DNA of 64,000 nucleotides from Chloroflexi bacterium HGW-Chloroflexi-6 (GTDB lineage: Bacteria > Chloroflexota > Anaerolineae > Anaerolineales > Villigracilaceae), in assembly GCA_002840685.1 (NCBI GenBank), contig PHBU01000023.1, positions 1 to 64,000 of the forward strand. Direction: 5' to 3'. The position numbers were made by a program, and so were the translations under genes. Below are positions 27,373 through 36,952 of the stretch, in pieces (within the stretch, counting starts at the first letter, position 1; the number at the start of each line of letters is the position of its first letter). The notes under the pieces were generated by a model, which saw nothing but the letters and a program-made list of their open reading frames with translations, was not told the DNA's origin and made no database searches.

Positions 27373-28509
27373 ATGAAAATAAATCGCGCATTACTCCCAC
27401 AGATCAAGGACATGCTCATCCCCGGCAAGGTGCTGGTGTTGTATGGCCCGCGCCAGGTGGGCAAGACCACGCTTGCCAACGACCTGATCGCACCTGTTGC
27501 GCTGCGCAGCCGCTTCGTAAATGCGGATGAGATCATCTACCGTGAAGCGCTTGCCAGCCAGAGTCGCCAGCGTCTGGGCGAATTGCTTGGCGATGCCGAA
27601 CTATTGGTGATTGACGAAGCTCAGCGCGTGCCCAACATTGGGCTTAATCTCAAAATTCTGGTGGACAGCTTTCCGCAGGCGGTTATCCTGGCAATCGGTT
27701 CGGCTTCGTTTGAACTGGCCAATAAGATCAGCGAACCCCTGACCGGACGCACCCTGACCTTTAATATGTACCCGATCAGTTATGCCGAAATACGCGATGC
27801 GTTTGGGGCGCTTGAAGCGCGCAGTCAGTTGGAGCGTTGGATGGTATGGGGCGGCTACCCGGCTGTGACCACGCTCAACGACCCGGTCTTGCGTGAGCGG
27901 CTCTTGGGAGAGATTACCGGGGCCTACCTGTACCGGGATATCCTGGAAATGGAAGGAATCCGCCATGCGGATAAGCTCATTTCGCTCTTGCGCCTGCTGG
28001 CTTTCCAGATCGGACAGGAAGTTTCACTGTCAGAATTGGCAACTAGCCTAGGCCTGGGACGTCCGACCGTAGAGCGCTACCTGGATTTGCTCGAAAAATC
28101 TTTTGTCATCTTTCGCGTGGGCGGGTTCTCGCGCAACCTGCGCAAGGAAGTGACCAAAAATTCGCGCTACTATTTTTATGATAATGGTATTCGAAACAGC
28201 CTGGTTCAGAACTTTAACCCACTTCATTTGCGCCAGGATGTTGGCCAGTTGTGGGAAAACTACCTGATGATGGAGCGCCGCAAGGCTAACCAGGTTGCAT
28301 CGCGCTCGGCCAATACTTATTTCTGGCGAACTTATGACCAGAAGGAAATAGACTACATCGAAGAACGCGGTGGCAAGTTGTACGGATATGAATTCAAGTG
28401 GGGCGGCAAGGCCATGCCCCGCAAAACCAGCAGTGAGTTTATGGAAACCTACCCAGGCTCAGAGTTGGCGACAATTAGCCCTGAAAATTTTGAAGCGTTT
28501 GTGTTGTGA
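27373..28509 (+). CDS. AAA ATPase with DUF4143 C-terminus
   Basis: The protein has 378 residues. The Walker A YGPRQVGKTTLAN is at about residues 19-31 and Walker B LLVIDEAQRVPN at about 77-88. A winged-helix-like middle and a DUF4143 nuclease-like end with KEIDYIEERGGKLYGYEFKWG follow; the Asp, Glu and Lys resemble a PD-(D/E)xK core. These proteins are abundant in Chloroflexota and Bacteroidota and poorly understood. Its stop overlaps a possible GTG of the NACHT gene. Confidence 0.88.
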   Translation: MKINRALLPQIKDMLIPGKVLVLYGPRQVGKTTLANDLIAPVALRSRFVNADEIIYREALASQSRQRLGELLGDAELLVIDEAQRVPNIGLNLKILVDSFPQAVILAIGSASFELANKISEPLTGRTLTFNMYPISYAEIRDAFGALEARSQLERWMVWGGYPAVTTLNDPVLRERLLGEITGAYLYRDILEMEGIRHADKLISLLRLLAFQIGQEVSLSELATSLGLGRPTVERYLDLLEKSFVIFRVGGFSRNLRKEVTKNSRYYFYDNGIRNSLVQNFNPLHLRQDVGQLWENYLMMERRKANQVASRSANTYFWRTYDQKEIDYIEERGGKLYGYEFKWGGKAMPRKTSSEFMETYPGSELATISPENFEAFVL

Positions 28510-28526
28510 AACCAAAGGAATCTGCC

Positions 28527-31427
28527 ATGAGCGATGAACGCGAAAAGATCGAAGAGAGCATCCGTCAATTGGAAGTGGTCAAGGCCAGCGGCGCACTCAG
28601 CGCAAGCGTGATCGAAGCCAGCATTGGGGCATTGAAAGCCCAGCTTATCACTTTTGACGCTAGTCTCGAAGGCCCCGGTGCGATTGCCCAGGGTACAGAC
28701 TCTCTTGCCGTTGGTGCAGGTGGCATTGGAGTCAAAGGCGATGTTCACGGTGATGTCTCTGTGATCAACAATCTCAACCCGCTGCCTCTCGGCGCATCCC
28801 CCGCCGAACTGCGCGCCGCCTACCTGAACCATCTCTTCGAGAGTGTTAGCCAGTTACAATTATCTGGCATTGACCGCAATACCGCTTCAGACGCCGAAGC
28901 GCGCCTGAACCTGGGTGCGGTTTACACCGCCCTGCTCACTGTTGAGCGAGAGATTAGAGAAATAGAAAAATCCCGTAGTTCAATCGAAATCAAAGATATG
29001 TCGATTTCGGCCCTTGAGCAGCTCAACCGCCACAATCGCCTGGTACTGCTCGGCGACCCCGGCAGTGGCAAAACCACCTTTGTTAATTTCGTGGCCATGT
29101 GCTTGGCCGGGGAGACTTTCCAGCACAAAGATGCCAATCTTGCCTCCATGACCGCTCCCCTGCCACAAGAAGATGATCCGCGCCGCAACCGGGACCAAAA
29201 GCCCAAGCCCCAGCCTTGGGAACATGGCCCGCTGTTGCCAATTCGTGTCATCCTGCGCGATTTTGCCGCGCGCGGCCTGCCTCCGGTCGGTGAGAAAGCT
29301 GTGGCTAAAACGCTCTGGGATTTCATTGTCAATGAATTGGATGCCTGGGCCTTGGGTGAGTTCGAGCAACCACTCTTTCAGGAACTGCTCCATCAGGGTG
29401 GCCTGCTTCTGTTGGATGGCCTCGATGAAGTTCCCGAAGCCGACCAACGCCGGGCACAAATTAAGCAGGCGATTGAGGGCTTCGCGGCCAGTTTTCCGAA
29501 ATGCCGCATCCTGGTCACCAGCCGCACCTATGCCTACCAGCGCCAGGACTGGCGGCTGAACGGATTCGCCGAAAGCGTGCTGGCAGCCTTCTCGCAAGGT
29601 CAGATTTGCAGCTTCGTCGAACGCTGGTATGCCCATATCGCCCTCCTGCGTCGTATGGATGCCGATGACGCCCGGGGTCGGGCTGAACTGCTGAAGCGGG
29701 CTATCTTAAACAGCACTCAGTTGATGGGCCTGGCCGAACGTCCGTTGCTGCTGACACTGATGGCATCCCTGCATGCCTGGCGCGGTGGGACCCTGCCCGA
29801 AAAACGCGAAGAACTGTATGCAGATGCGGTCGACCTGCTGCTCGATTGGTGGGAAAGCCCCAAAGCTGTTCGCAATGCGCGCGGCAAACTGGTGGTGCAT
29901 CAGCCTAGCCTGGCTGAATGGCTGAAAGTGGATCGCGCCAAAGTGCGTGCCTTGCTCGAAGAACTGGCTTTCAAAGCCCACAGCGCTCAAACCGAATTAA
30001 CCGGCACCGCCGACATCCCCGAGGGCGATCTGGTCAGCGGCCTGATGCGCCTGAGTCAGAACCCGGATGTCAATCCGCGCCAGTTGGTCGATTACCTCAG
30101 CCTGCGGGCCGGTCTGCTCATCCCGCGCGGGGTGGGGGTTTATACCTTTCCGCATCGTACCTTTCAGGAGTATCTTGCCGCCTGCTACTTGACCGACCAC
30201 GAGTACCCCGAAAAAGTGGCCGAATTGGCCTGCGCCGACTTCAACCGCTGGCGCGAAGTGGCCCTGCTGGCCGGAGCCAAAGCCGCGCGCGGCACCGCCT
30301 CGGCCATCTGGAGCCTGGTGGATGCGCTCTGTTACGACAACCCGACTCCAAATGCGCCTGAAAGCCAGCAATGGGGTGCACACCTGGCCGGGCAGATCTT
30401 GGTCGAGAGTGGCAGCCTGAACAACATCAGCGAGCGCAACCTGCCCAAGCGCGTGCGGGTGCAGCACTGGCTGGTGGACATTCTGAAAACAGGAAGCTTG
30501 CCTGCTATTGAACGCACTCGTATTGGAAACAGCCTGGCCGCTCTGGGTGATATGCGATTCAACCCACAACTCTGGTATCTGCCGGCTTCAACTACGCTCG
30601 ACCCTTTGGGCTTTATCCACATTCCGGCAGGCAAGTTCATAATGGGTAGTGACCCCAAGAAAGACCGCTATTCTCAGAAAGATGAACAACCTCAACATCA
30701 ACTTAAATTGCCCGGTTACTGGCTGGCAAAGTACCCTGTAACGGTGGCGCAGTTCCGCGCCTTTGTGGATGCCTGCGACTATAAAATGCGATCCAAGGAC
30801 AGCCTGCGTGGTGTTCCAAATCATCCGGTGGTCAACGTTACCTGGTATGATGCTCTGGAATACTGTGACTGGTTGGATGTGCAGTTGAAAAAATGGGCTA
30901 AGCAGGCCAAGGATGAAAGATCAATAACCGGAGGGGATGCGCTTTCATCCTTTATTATCGGTCTTTCGTCTGGAAATTTGCGAGTAACCCTGCCAAGCGA
31001 AGCCGAGTGGGAAAAAGCAGCGCGAGGCCAGGATGGCAGGAACTACCCCTGGGGCGAAAAACCAGACCCCAATTGCGTAAACTATAATGAAACTGGCATT
31101 GGCGGTACTTCGCCGGTGGGTGCGTTCCCCGGCGGGGCTAGCCCTTATGGTTTGCTGGATATGAGCGGCAATGTCTGGGAATGGACGAGAAGCCTCTGGG
31201 GAAACGATTTTCAAAGCACAGATTTCAAGTATCCCTATCAGCCAGGTGAAGAATACGACGGCATAAAAGCAGATAGAAATATCCTGCGTGTCCGACGCGG
31301 TGGCTCGTTTATCAATAATGCAGATGTTGCCCGGTGCGCCTTCCGATTCGGGTGCAATCCAAACAACTGGTACGATGACCTTGGTTTTCGCGTGATGGTG
31401 TCTCCGATGCTTCTCTCTCAACCATAA
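28527..31427 (+). CDS. NACHT NTPase fused to an FGE-sulfatase (C-type-lectin-fold) domain
   Basis: The protein has 966 residues. A short N-terminal helix pair and a glycine-rich linker (AVGAGGIGVKGDVHGDV) precede a NACHT domain with Walker A GDPGSGKT at about 176-183 and Walker B LLLLDGLDEVP at about 293-303. A helical region follows, then from about residue 695 a formylglycine-generating-enzyme-like domain starting GFIHIPAGKFIMGS. The last 40 residues (RRGGSF...NNADVARCAF...GFRVM) match the layout of variable regions in FGE-type diversity-generating-retroelement targets. AAAGGAA precedes ATG 28527. Likely a STAND conflict or signalling sensor with a hypervariable ligand-binding end. Confidence 0.85.
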   Translation: MSDEREKIEESIRQLEVVKASGALSASVIEASIGALKAQLITFDASLEGPGAIAQGTDSLAVGAGGIGVKGDVHGDVSVINNLNPLPLGASPAELRAAYLNHLFESVSQLQLSGIDRNTASDAEARLNLGAVYTALLTVEREIREIEKSRSSIEIKDMSISALEQLNRHNRLVLLGDPGSGKTTFVNFVAMCLAGETFQHKDANLASMTAPLPQEDDPRRNRDQKPKPQPWEHGPLLPIRVILRDFAARGLPPVGEKAVAKTLWDFIVNELDAWALGEFEQPLFQELLHQGGLLLLDGLDEVPEADQRRAQIKQAIEGFAASFPKCRILVTSRTYAYQRQDWRLNGFAESVLAAFSQGQICSFVERWYAHIALLRRMDADDARGRAELLKRAILNSTQLMGLAERPLLLTLMASLHAWRGGTLPEKREELYADAVDLLLDWWESPKAVRNARGKLVVHQPSLAEWLKVDRAKVRALLEELAFKAHSAQTELTGTADIPEGDLVSGLMRLSQNPDVNPRQLVDYLSLRAGLLIPRGVGVYTFPHRTFQEYLAACYLTDHEYPEKVAELACADFNRWREVALLAGAKAARGTASAIWSLVDALCYDNPTPNAPESQQWGAHLAGQILVESGSLNNISERNLPKRVRVQHWLVDILKTGSLPAIERTRIGNSLAALGDMRFNPQLWYLPASTTLDPLGFIHIPAGKFIMGSDPKKDRYSQKDEQPQHQLKLPGYWLAKYPVTVAQFRAFVDACDYKMRSKDSLRGVPNHPVVNVTWYDALEYCDWLDVQLKKWAKQAKDERSITGGDALSSFIIGLSSGNLRVTLPSEAEWEKAARGQDGRNYPWGEKPDPNCVNYNETGIGGTSPVGAFPGGASPYGLLDMSGNVWEWTRSLWGNDFQSTDFKYPYQPGEEYDGIKADRNILRVRRGGSFINNADVARCAFRFGCNPNNWYDDLGFRVMVSPMLLSQP

Positions 31428-32083
31428 GGCATCAAAACTCTGCATCTCTGATCTCGTCCGAAGGACGCCGGGACGGTGTAGTTTTCTCTAGGAGCGACAA
31501 TTTGTAGCAAGTGTGAGTCCTTCACCCCGATACCATTGCGTGGCACAGGAGATGGTCGCGTTAAATTTTTCAGCCATACAGCTTTTCGCAGGATGAAAAG
31601 CTGTTTTTGGGCAGCGCCGAAACAGTCTGCGCCATCCTAGGCAGGAAAACGCCGTATTTACGCCCATCCCGCCGCTTTCCCAGATGGCCGCCGCGTTGTG
31701 GCTGTCGTCGAGATGCTGCGCCGCTGGCCACTCCCGATAAAACCTTGTTGGCTTTCTCGTAACTCCTTTTGTGCTTCGCGCAAACTCCAGGCTGTGCGGA
31801 AACCAACTCGCCGAAAAGTGTCATCTGCACCCCCGAAGAGCACGGGGGCAAGCTGCCTGCCCGGGCCGCTCTTGAAGAAAAGGCAGCGGCAGGCTGTTCG
31901 TTTATCAGGCCACCGGTATCCCCGCTGGTTGGAGTGGTGGATTGGTGCGAGATTGAGACGATGAGTGGATAGTTTTGGGGGAAGATCCGCTGGGTTGGCA
32001 GCTGCGCGGATAGTGCCAATTATGCGAGCCATCCGGTAAAATAATCACCAGAAAACGGTGCTCACAAAAGGGAAGGTATCCGA
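31428..32083. other. Intergenic region with no convincing gene
   Basis: About 650 bases without a recognisable gene. Several overlapping frames stay open on both strands, but none has a family match or a ribosome-binding site. A hairpin CAGCTTTTCGC...GAAAAGCTG is near 31578-31602. No reverse transcriptase or template repeat for the preceding gene is found here. Confidence 0.5.
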
Positions 32084-33655
32084 ATGTATTATCCAAGCAT
32101 TTTTAATGATGTGATCGGACCTGTGATGCGCGGGCCATCCAGTTCGCACTGTGCCGCGGCGTTACGGATCGGCAGGGTGGCAAGAGACTTGATGGAAGGC
32201 AGGATTGAAGAAGTAATCATTGAGTTTGATACTCATGGTTCGCTTGCCACCACGCATGCCAGCCAGGGATCGGATATGGGTCTGTTCGGTGGCCTGCTTG
32301 GTTGGGAGACAACCGATGAAAGGTTGGCTGAGTCTGCAAGCGCATTGCTCGATGCCGGGATAAAGTTCGATATAAGAATCCTGGATCTTGGTGCAGCCCA
32401 TCCGAATACGTATCAGTTGAGGCTCACGAATTCGGTTGAAACCCACTCGCTCACAGCCATATCAACCGGTGGTGGCATGATCGAAGTGATCGAGATTGAT
32501 GGCATCCAGGTTTCGATGGCAGGGGACTATTTTGAAACCCTGATCTTCCTGGACTCAAAGGGAGACGAACTAATAAAATACCTGGAAGCCAGGATCAAGG
32601 CTGACAGGATTATTCTTCTGGGTCAGCCTGACCATCAACTGATTGTCGTCAAAGCACAAAACTTCCTGGACGAAAATAGTATTTCCGAACTTTTAGCAAT
32701 GGATCCGGTTCGATCCGTAAAGAAAATAGCGCCAGTTTTGCCGGTTCTCTCTCATTTGAATGTTCAAGTTCCGTTTATTACTTGCGAGGAGATGCTGGAA
32801 TACAACACCGGCAAAGATCTTGCCCTGTGGGAGCTGGCGGTCCATTATGAAAGCGCCCGGGGCAATTTATCTGCGGATCAGGTGGTGGAGAAAATGCAGG
32901 AGATTGTCTGTATCCTGCAAAAATCCATTCTGATTGGAATTCGTGGGACAAAATATGCCGACCGAATTCTGGGTTATCAGTCTGGACAATTTCAAACTTT
33001 AATGGAAAATCAAAAACTTCTGGATAGCGGCATGCTCAACCAGATCATCCTGAGTGTCACGGCCCTCATGGAAGTGAAAAGCTCGATGGGGGTGATCGTG
33101 GCTTCGCCGACCGCCGGCTCTTGCGGCGGCCTGCCAGGTGCCTGTATCGGGGCAGCCGGAGCGATGGGCTTGTCTTTGGAAGAGAGCACGCAGGCGATGC
33201 TGGCGGCCGGGTTGATTGGGGTCTTCATCGCGGCGCATGCGACTTTTGCGGCCGAGGTGGGAGGCTGTCAGGCAGAATGTGGTGCTGGTTCGGGGATGGC
33301 CGCCGCCGCACTGGTGACACTGGCCAGGGGCAGTACCCAACAGGCGGTGAATGCAGCTTCGATGGCGCTTCAAAATATCATGGGGATGATCTGCGACCCG
33401 GTCGCGAACAGGGTTGAAGTGCCCTGCCTGGGAAAAAATGTAATGGCTGCCAGCAATGCCCTGGCCTGTGCGAATATGGCAATCGCAGATTTTGATGCGA
33501 TCATTCCCCTGGATGAAGTGATTGAAACAATGGATCGGGTTGGCAAGAGCATTCCGGTTGAGTTACGCTGTACCGCCCTGGGTGGATTGTCGATTACAAA
33601 AACTTCGATCGCGATTGAAAATAAATTAAATTTAATCAGGTCGGCAGGCGAGTAA
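32084..33655 (+). CDS. L-serine ammonia-lyase (single-chain, iron-sulfur)
   Basis: The protein has 523 residues, fusing the beta domain (N-terminal, GPVMRGPSSSHCAAALRIGR and THASQGSDMGLFGG) and the alpha domain. The [4Fe-4S]-liganding cysteines appear in SCGGLPGACIG, CQAECGAGSG and ICDPVANRVEVPC. It deaminates L-serine to pyruvate and ammonia. GGGAAGG precedes the ATG. The gene is monocistronic and followed by a strong terminator. Confidence 0.92.
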   Translation: MYYPSIFNDVIGPVMRGPSSSHCAAALRIGRVARDLMEGRIEEVIIEFDTHGSLATTHASQGSDMGLFGGLLGWETTDERLAESASALLDAGIKFDIRILDLGAAHPNTYQLRLTNSVETHSLTAISTGGGMIEVIEIDGIQVSMAGDYFETLIFLDSKGDELIKYLEARIKADRIILLGQPDHQLIVVKAQNFLDENSISELLAMDPVRSVKKIAPVLPVLSHLNVQVPFITCEEMLEYNTGKDLALWELAVHYESARGNLSADQVVEKMQEIVCILQKSILIGIRGTKYADRILGYQSGQFQTLMENQKLLDSGMLNQIILSVTALMEVKSSMGVIVASPTAGSCGGLPGACIGAAGAMGLSLEESTQAMLAAGLIGVFIAAHATFAAEVGGCQAECGAGSGMAAAALVTLARGSTQQAVNAASMALQNIMGMICDPVANRVEVPCLGKNVMAASNALACANMAIADFDAIIPLDEVIETMDRVGKSIPVELRCTALGGLSITKTSIAIENKLNLIRSAGE

Positions 33656-33697
33656 AAGAGACGAGATCACGCGCGAAAACACAATTTGCAGCAGAAT

Positions 33698-33735
33698 ACC
33701 GACAATGCTCCCGGTTAGCCGGGAGCATTGTCGGT
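33698..33735. terminator. Strong hairpin between convergent genes
   Basis: A perfect 17-base-pair stem beginning ACCGACAATGCTCCCGG with a TTAG loop lies between the serine ammonia-lyase stop and the convergent DUF5615 gene. The T-run is short, but the stem can serve both directions. Confidence 0.75.
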
Positions 33736-33775
33736 TTGTACAAGAATGTTCAGTCAGGATGGATTTGGATATGGT

Positions 33776-34126
33776 TTATTTCATCCAGTCGTTCAACCAT
33801 CGCACCTGTCCAACCCATTCATCAGCCTCAGTGTTGGCAAACATCTTCTCCAAAGCGGGTAGCAGTTCGGGCATTGACTTCTGAGCCGATAGCAAAACAC
33901 CTGAATGATGGGGATAACGTTTTGCCAGTTCCATGAAATCACGCACGTTGAAAGTGAAAATCACTCGTCCTTGGGCGGTTGCGCCAAGAAGTTGTTGAAT
34001 GTCATCGGCATCCAACACCATCCACTCGTTTGGCGTGCGAGTAACATCATGTCCTTTCTCCACCAGCGCTTGAAGAAGAGATTTTTTGGATGTATCCGCA
34101 TCCAAGTGCAATCTTGGTTCAGCCAC
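33776..34126 (-). CDS. DUF5615 PIN-like protein, probable toxin
   Basis: The protein has 116 residues. LHLDADTSKKSLLQALVEKGHDV, LDADDIQQLL and RVIFTFNVRDFMELA give the acidic residues expected of the PIN-like DUF5615 fold. It overlaps the DUF433 gene by eight bases and follows it, the standard order for this module. It is probably an RNase toxin held by the upstream antitoxin. Confidence 0.82.
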   Translation of the reverse strand: MAEPRLHLDADTSKKSLLQALVEKGHDVTRTPNEWMVLDADDIQQLLGATAQGRVIFTFNVRDFMELAKRYPHHSGVLLSAQKSMPELLPALEKMFANTEADEWVGQVRWLNDWMK

Positions 34127-34514
34127 GCTTTGGCTCCAAACCTTGCTCAGCCTGAATGCTGGCCTCGATCTCTGCGCGGTGTGCCTCGTAAAAGGCCTGC
34201 GCTTCCTTGACCCGCGTCACGGTCAGATCGTATTCTTTGGCGATTTGTTCTGCAGATAAACCATGCTGCGCATCAACAACCAGCGTTTGCACCCTTAGAC
34301 CTGAGCCGCGCAAAACGGATGTGATACTGCCTGAAGCCCCACGCCGGTAGGTAATCCCTGGAAATTTGGGATCATCCAACCCATGCTGCAGCGAGGCTAC
34401 TTTGTCAGCTACAGACCACATAATGAACTGGTTCAGTGAAACTCCTTGACGCAATGCCCATTCTTCAGCTTCCTGTTTTAGCTTGGCCGGTAAATTCAAT
34501 GCGTAGCGTGTCAT
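34119..34514 (-). CDS. DUF433 antitoxin with ribbon-helix-helix-like N-terminus
   Basis: The protein has 131 residues. The N-terminal part (RYALNLPAKLKQEAEEWALRQGVSLNQFI) resembles a ribbon-helix-helix DNA-binding domain, and the C-terminal part (HGLSAEQIAKEYDLTVTRVKEAQAFYEAH) is DUF433. AAGGAG precedes the ATG. Three 12-bp direct repeats upstream are a likely binding site for autoregulation. Confidence 0.82.
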   Translation of the reverse strand: MTRYALNLPAKLKQEAEEWALRQGVSLNQFIMWSVADKVASLQHGLDDPKFPGITYRRGASGSITSVLRGSGLRVQTLVVDAQHGLSAEQIAKEYDLTVTRVKEAQAFYEAHRAEIEASIQAEQGLEPKRG

Positions 34515-34564
34515 CTTGGTTCTCCTTACTCATTTCTTACTTGTCAGGCGATTCGTAGAATAAT

Positions 34565-34600
34565 TATACATCATATTAGACATCATATAGGACATCATAT
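34565..34600 (-). promoter_or_regulatory. Three tandem 12-bp repeats (operator) upstream of the DUF433/DUF5615 pair
   Basis: The minus strand reads AATATGATGTCC, TATATGATGTCT, AATATGATGTAT, three consecutive 12-base units sharing ATATGATGT. The last unit merges with a TATAAT box (34562-34567). The position and spacing suit cooperative binding of the ribbon-helix-helix antitoxin. Confidence 0.65.
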
Positions 34601-34723
34601 TCTTGAATAGCGTGAAATCCTGTTCATTTGGGCACACCAATAACTTCCATAACTTACGTAAATCTCCACTTACGCATACCATAAAGATTTAAAAACAAAA
34701 TCAGGAAGATGGTTCTCTTTGCA

Positions 34724-36385
34724 TTACTTTACATGCTTCACCAATGCAATTTCATCCAGGTAAAAATCAACCGTTCCAGTAGCGGTATGATGCCCAAAAG
34801 AAAGCGTGATGATTTTTTGCTCGATAGCTCCCAGTTCGGACATTGGAATACGTACCCGCAGCCACTTGCCTGTGGACAGTTCTCCGGCTTCAACATAGCC
34901 AGGGCGCATAATATCTGGCATGTGAAGGATTGCCGGGCCAGTTTCGGCGTTGAAATAAACATTGATATTGGGATAATAATCGCCACGCAGGGCAGTAATA
35001 TAAATGTAAAACTCAAGAAAATCGTACTCGCTGGTATCAACAGGCGCGTTCGCCCATAGATCAATATTCGTCCAGGGTTCGAGATGAACTTTAAGCGCCT
35101 GGCTGCCAGCATAAACCTGCTCGCTTGATCCTGGATCTGCCCAGGTAAAAACGGACGGGAGTTCCCAGGCTGGGTCGAGCCCATCGTTGTAGATAACCAG
35201 ACGCTGGTTGTTGGGTGAATCATAGTTCGGGATAAGGGTAGGGGTTGGAAACGGAGGTTGTCCGTTATAAGCACGGAGCACATTTTCTGCAGGTTTCCCA
35301 TCAATTTCCCAAAGTTGTCCGGCAATGCCGCCCTCGACTGGTGCGGCAGATTGGTGGAACCAAAAAACACCCTGCCACCAGGGTTTGTCACTGAAGGTTT
35401 CGAGCAAGGCTTGGTAGCCATCCGCCTGCTCTTGTAAGTCAATAGGTTGATCGCTGCGGTCTCCCCAGGGTGTTCGCAGACTCATGTTCTGGCTGGTGTA
35501 GCCGGCTTCGGTAAAAATAATCGATTTCCCCCACTTCTTGGCAAGTCCATCGAGTAAGGTCACATACGGTGTCCAGGCGGTTTTGATTTGCTCAACGGTT
35601 GGGTTTTCAGAAACAACCAGGGGGTAATAAGCATCCACACCAATTGCATCCAGGGCATCCCACCATGTTACCCCTGTTTCACTGCCGCTGTTGGCACAAT
35701 AGGTCAGCGGGCCAGAGTATACTGCGCGCACATCCTGGATGAGTTGCCTCCATTCGGTTTCGCGTTGTTGGGTTCCGCTCATTTCTGTCCCAACCGCGAA
35801 ATAATCCACGCCAGTTTCTTCGGATAGTTCAGCCCAATGCACCATAGCAGCCCCGTAAGAATCGAAAAACGATTGCCAGTCGGCTTCACTTTGCATGCGG
35901 ACATCCAGCGCAATCCCCGTTTCCTGAATCAGGATGCCGGGTTTAAACAGAACCCGCAAGCCCTGGCTTTTGGCGAGAGCGATGGCATGCCGCAGGGATG
36001 CGTCGCTCGGAACCCCCAGGGATTCATCACACCTGACCACGGGCGAATGGATGGTACTCATATAGCACGAAGCAAAAATTGCCACCCAGTTGACACCCAT
36101 CGGCTTGATTACATTGACAATTTGAGCATCTGAAGTTGGGTTGAGAAAGGCATCCTTGAAACCAAAGCCCGGGTCATAAATCATGCCGCTGATTTTTGCC
36201 GACATTGGCGCAGGCGTTAGAGTGCTTGTTAGAGTTGGGCTGGGAATGATGGTTGCCGTTGGAGTTTTCGTACTTGTCGGCAGTGTGGTTTTTGTTGGCG
36301 GTGCAGGCGGGGTAACAGTCACTGCTGGCGAACAGGCGGCTAGCAAACTGGCAATTAGTAAAATGAGAAGTGGTAAATTTTTCAT
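34724..36385 (-). CDS. Lipoprotein with GH113-like barrel and C-terminal beta-sandwich
   Basis: The protein has 553 residues. The signal peptide ends in the lipobox LLAAC, followed by a Pro/Thr-rich linker to about residue 60. The TIM-barrel part carries FAVGTEMSGTQ (acid/base Glu candidate) and IIFTEAGYTS (nucleophile candidate), as in GH113 mannanase-like enzymes. The last about 130 residues look like a carbohydrate-binding sandwich. It should act outside the cell, anchored to the membrane. A paralogue lies at 45322-46971. Confidence 0.8.
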   Translation of the reverse strand: MKNLPLLILLIASLLAACSPAVTVTPPAPPTKTTLPTSTKTPTATIIPSPTLTSTLTPAPMSAKISGMIYDPGFGFKDAFLNPTSDAQIVNVIKPMGVNWVAIFASCYMSTIHSPVVRCDESLGVPSDASLRHAIALAKSQGLRVLFKPGILIQETGIALDVRMQSEADWQSFFDSYGAAMVHWAELSEETGVDYFAVGTEMSGTQQRETEWRQLIQDVRAVYSGPLTYCANSGSETGVTWWDALDAIGVDAYYPLVVSENPTVEQIKTAWTPYVTLLDGLAKKWGKSIIFTEAGYTSQNMSLRTPWGDRSDQPIDLQEQADGYQALLETFSDKPWWQGVFWFHQSAAPVEGGIAGQLWEIDGKPAENVLRAYNGQPPFPTPTLIPNYDSPNNQRLVIYNDGLDPAWELPSVFTWADPGSSEQVYAGSQALKVHLEPWTNIDLWANAPVDTSEYDFLEFYIYITALRGDYYPNINVYFNAETGPAILHMPDIMRPGYVEAGELSTGKWLRVRIPMSELGAIEQKIITLSFGHHTATGTVDFYLDEIALVKHVK

Positions 36386-36403
36386 GGCGGGGTAATTCCT
36401 TTT

Positions 36404-36952
36404 TTAAGGGGCTGGCATACCAAACAGCATGACGGTGGTATCAAAAAAGAAGGTATTGCCGAGGCCATAGCGAGCAATCAGAAACTTTCCATCGGGTGAG
36501 AAGACCAGGGCGAAGTTGCCGATGAAGTTTTCGATGCCTGTCTCCAGGTTGAAACGTTTGAGAAGCATGCCCGATTGCGCATCCCAAATTTCCAGTGAGG
36601 ATTTATACCCTGCCGCCAGGAATTTACCATCTGGCGAGAGCGCTAGGGCCAGTTTGGCCCCAGAATAGGGGCCGCCGATGATCGTCTGCTTTTGCCAGCC
36701 ATCCAGCGCGTACAGCCCGATCCGGCAGTCGGGCGTAATCGTAAACACGCCGCTTCCGTCGGGGGTGAAGGCAAAGGGCACATCCAGCAGGCAGTTGGCT
36801 ACGCTGTGAGTTTGCACCACTTTCCCGGTTTGGATATCCAGAATAGTCAGGGTGCGGTCTTTTTGGCCAATCGAATCAAGCGTAAGCAGTTTCCCATCGG
36901 GCGAAAAGAAATACCGATTGTGATGTTTGGAATCGGCATCATTGGGTGGGAT
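36404..36952 (-). pseudogene. Beta-propeller (WD40-like) fragment without a start
   Basis: About 183 codons encode four propeller blades with repeated FSPDG/LSPDGKFLA motifs. The frame begins directly after the stop codon of the GH13 gene, in the same frame, with no signal peptide or ATG; a GTG near 36820 is the first internal start candidate. It looks like the 3' remnant of a longer propeller gene or the tail of a broken fusion. The GH113-like lipoprotein starts 18 bases downstream. Confidence 0.65.

Noticed and set aside
31960..32040. Possible template repeat for the NACHT-FGE variable region
   Set aside because: Only loose resemblance to the GGS...AD..A pattern; the mismatches are not limited to adenines and lengths differ.
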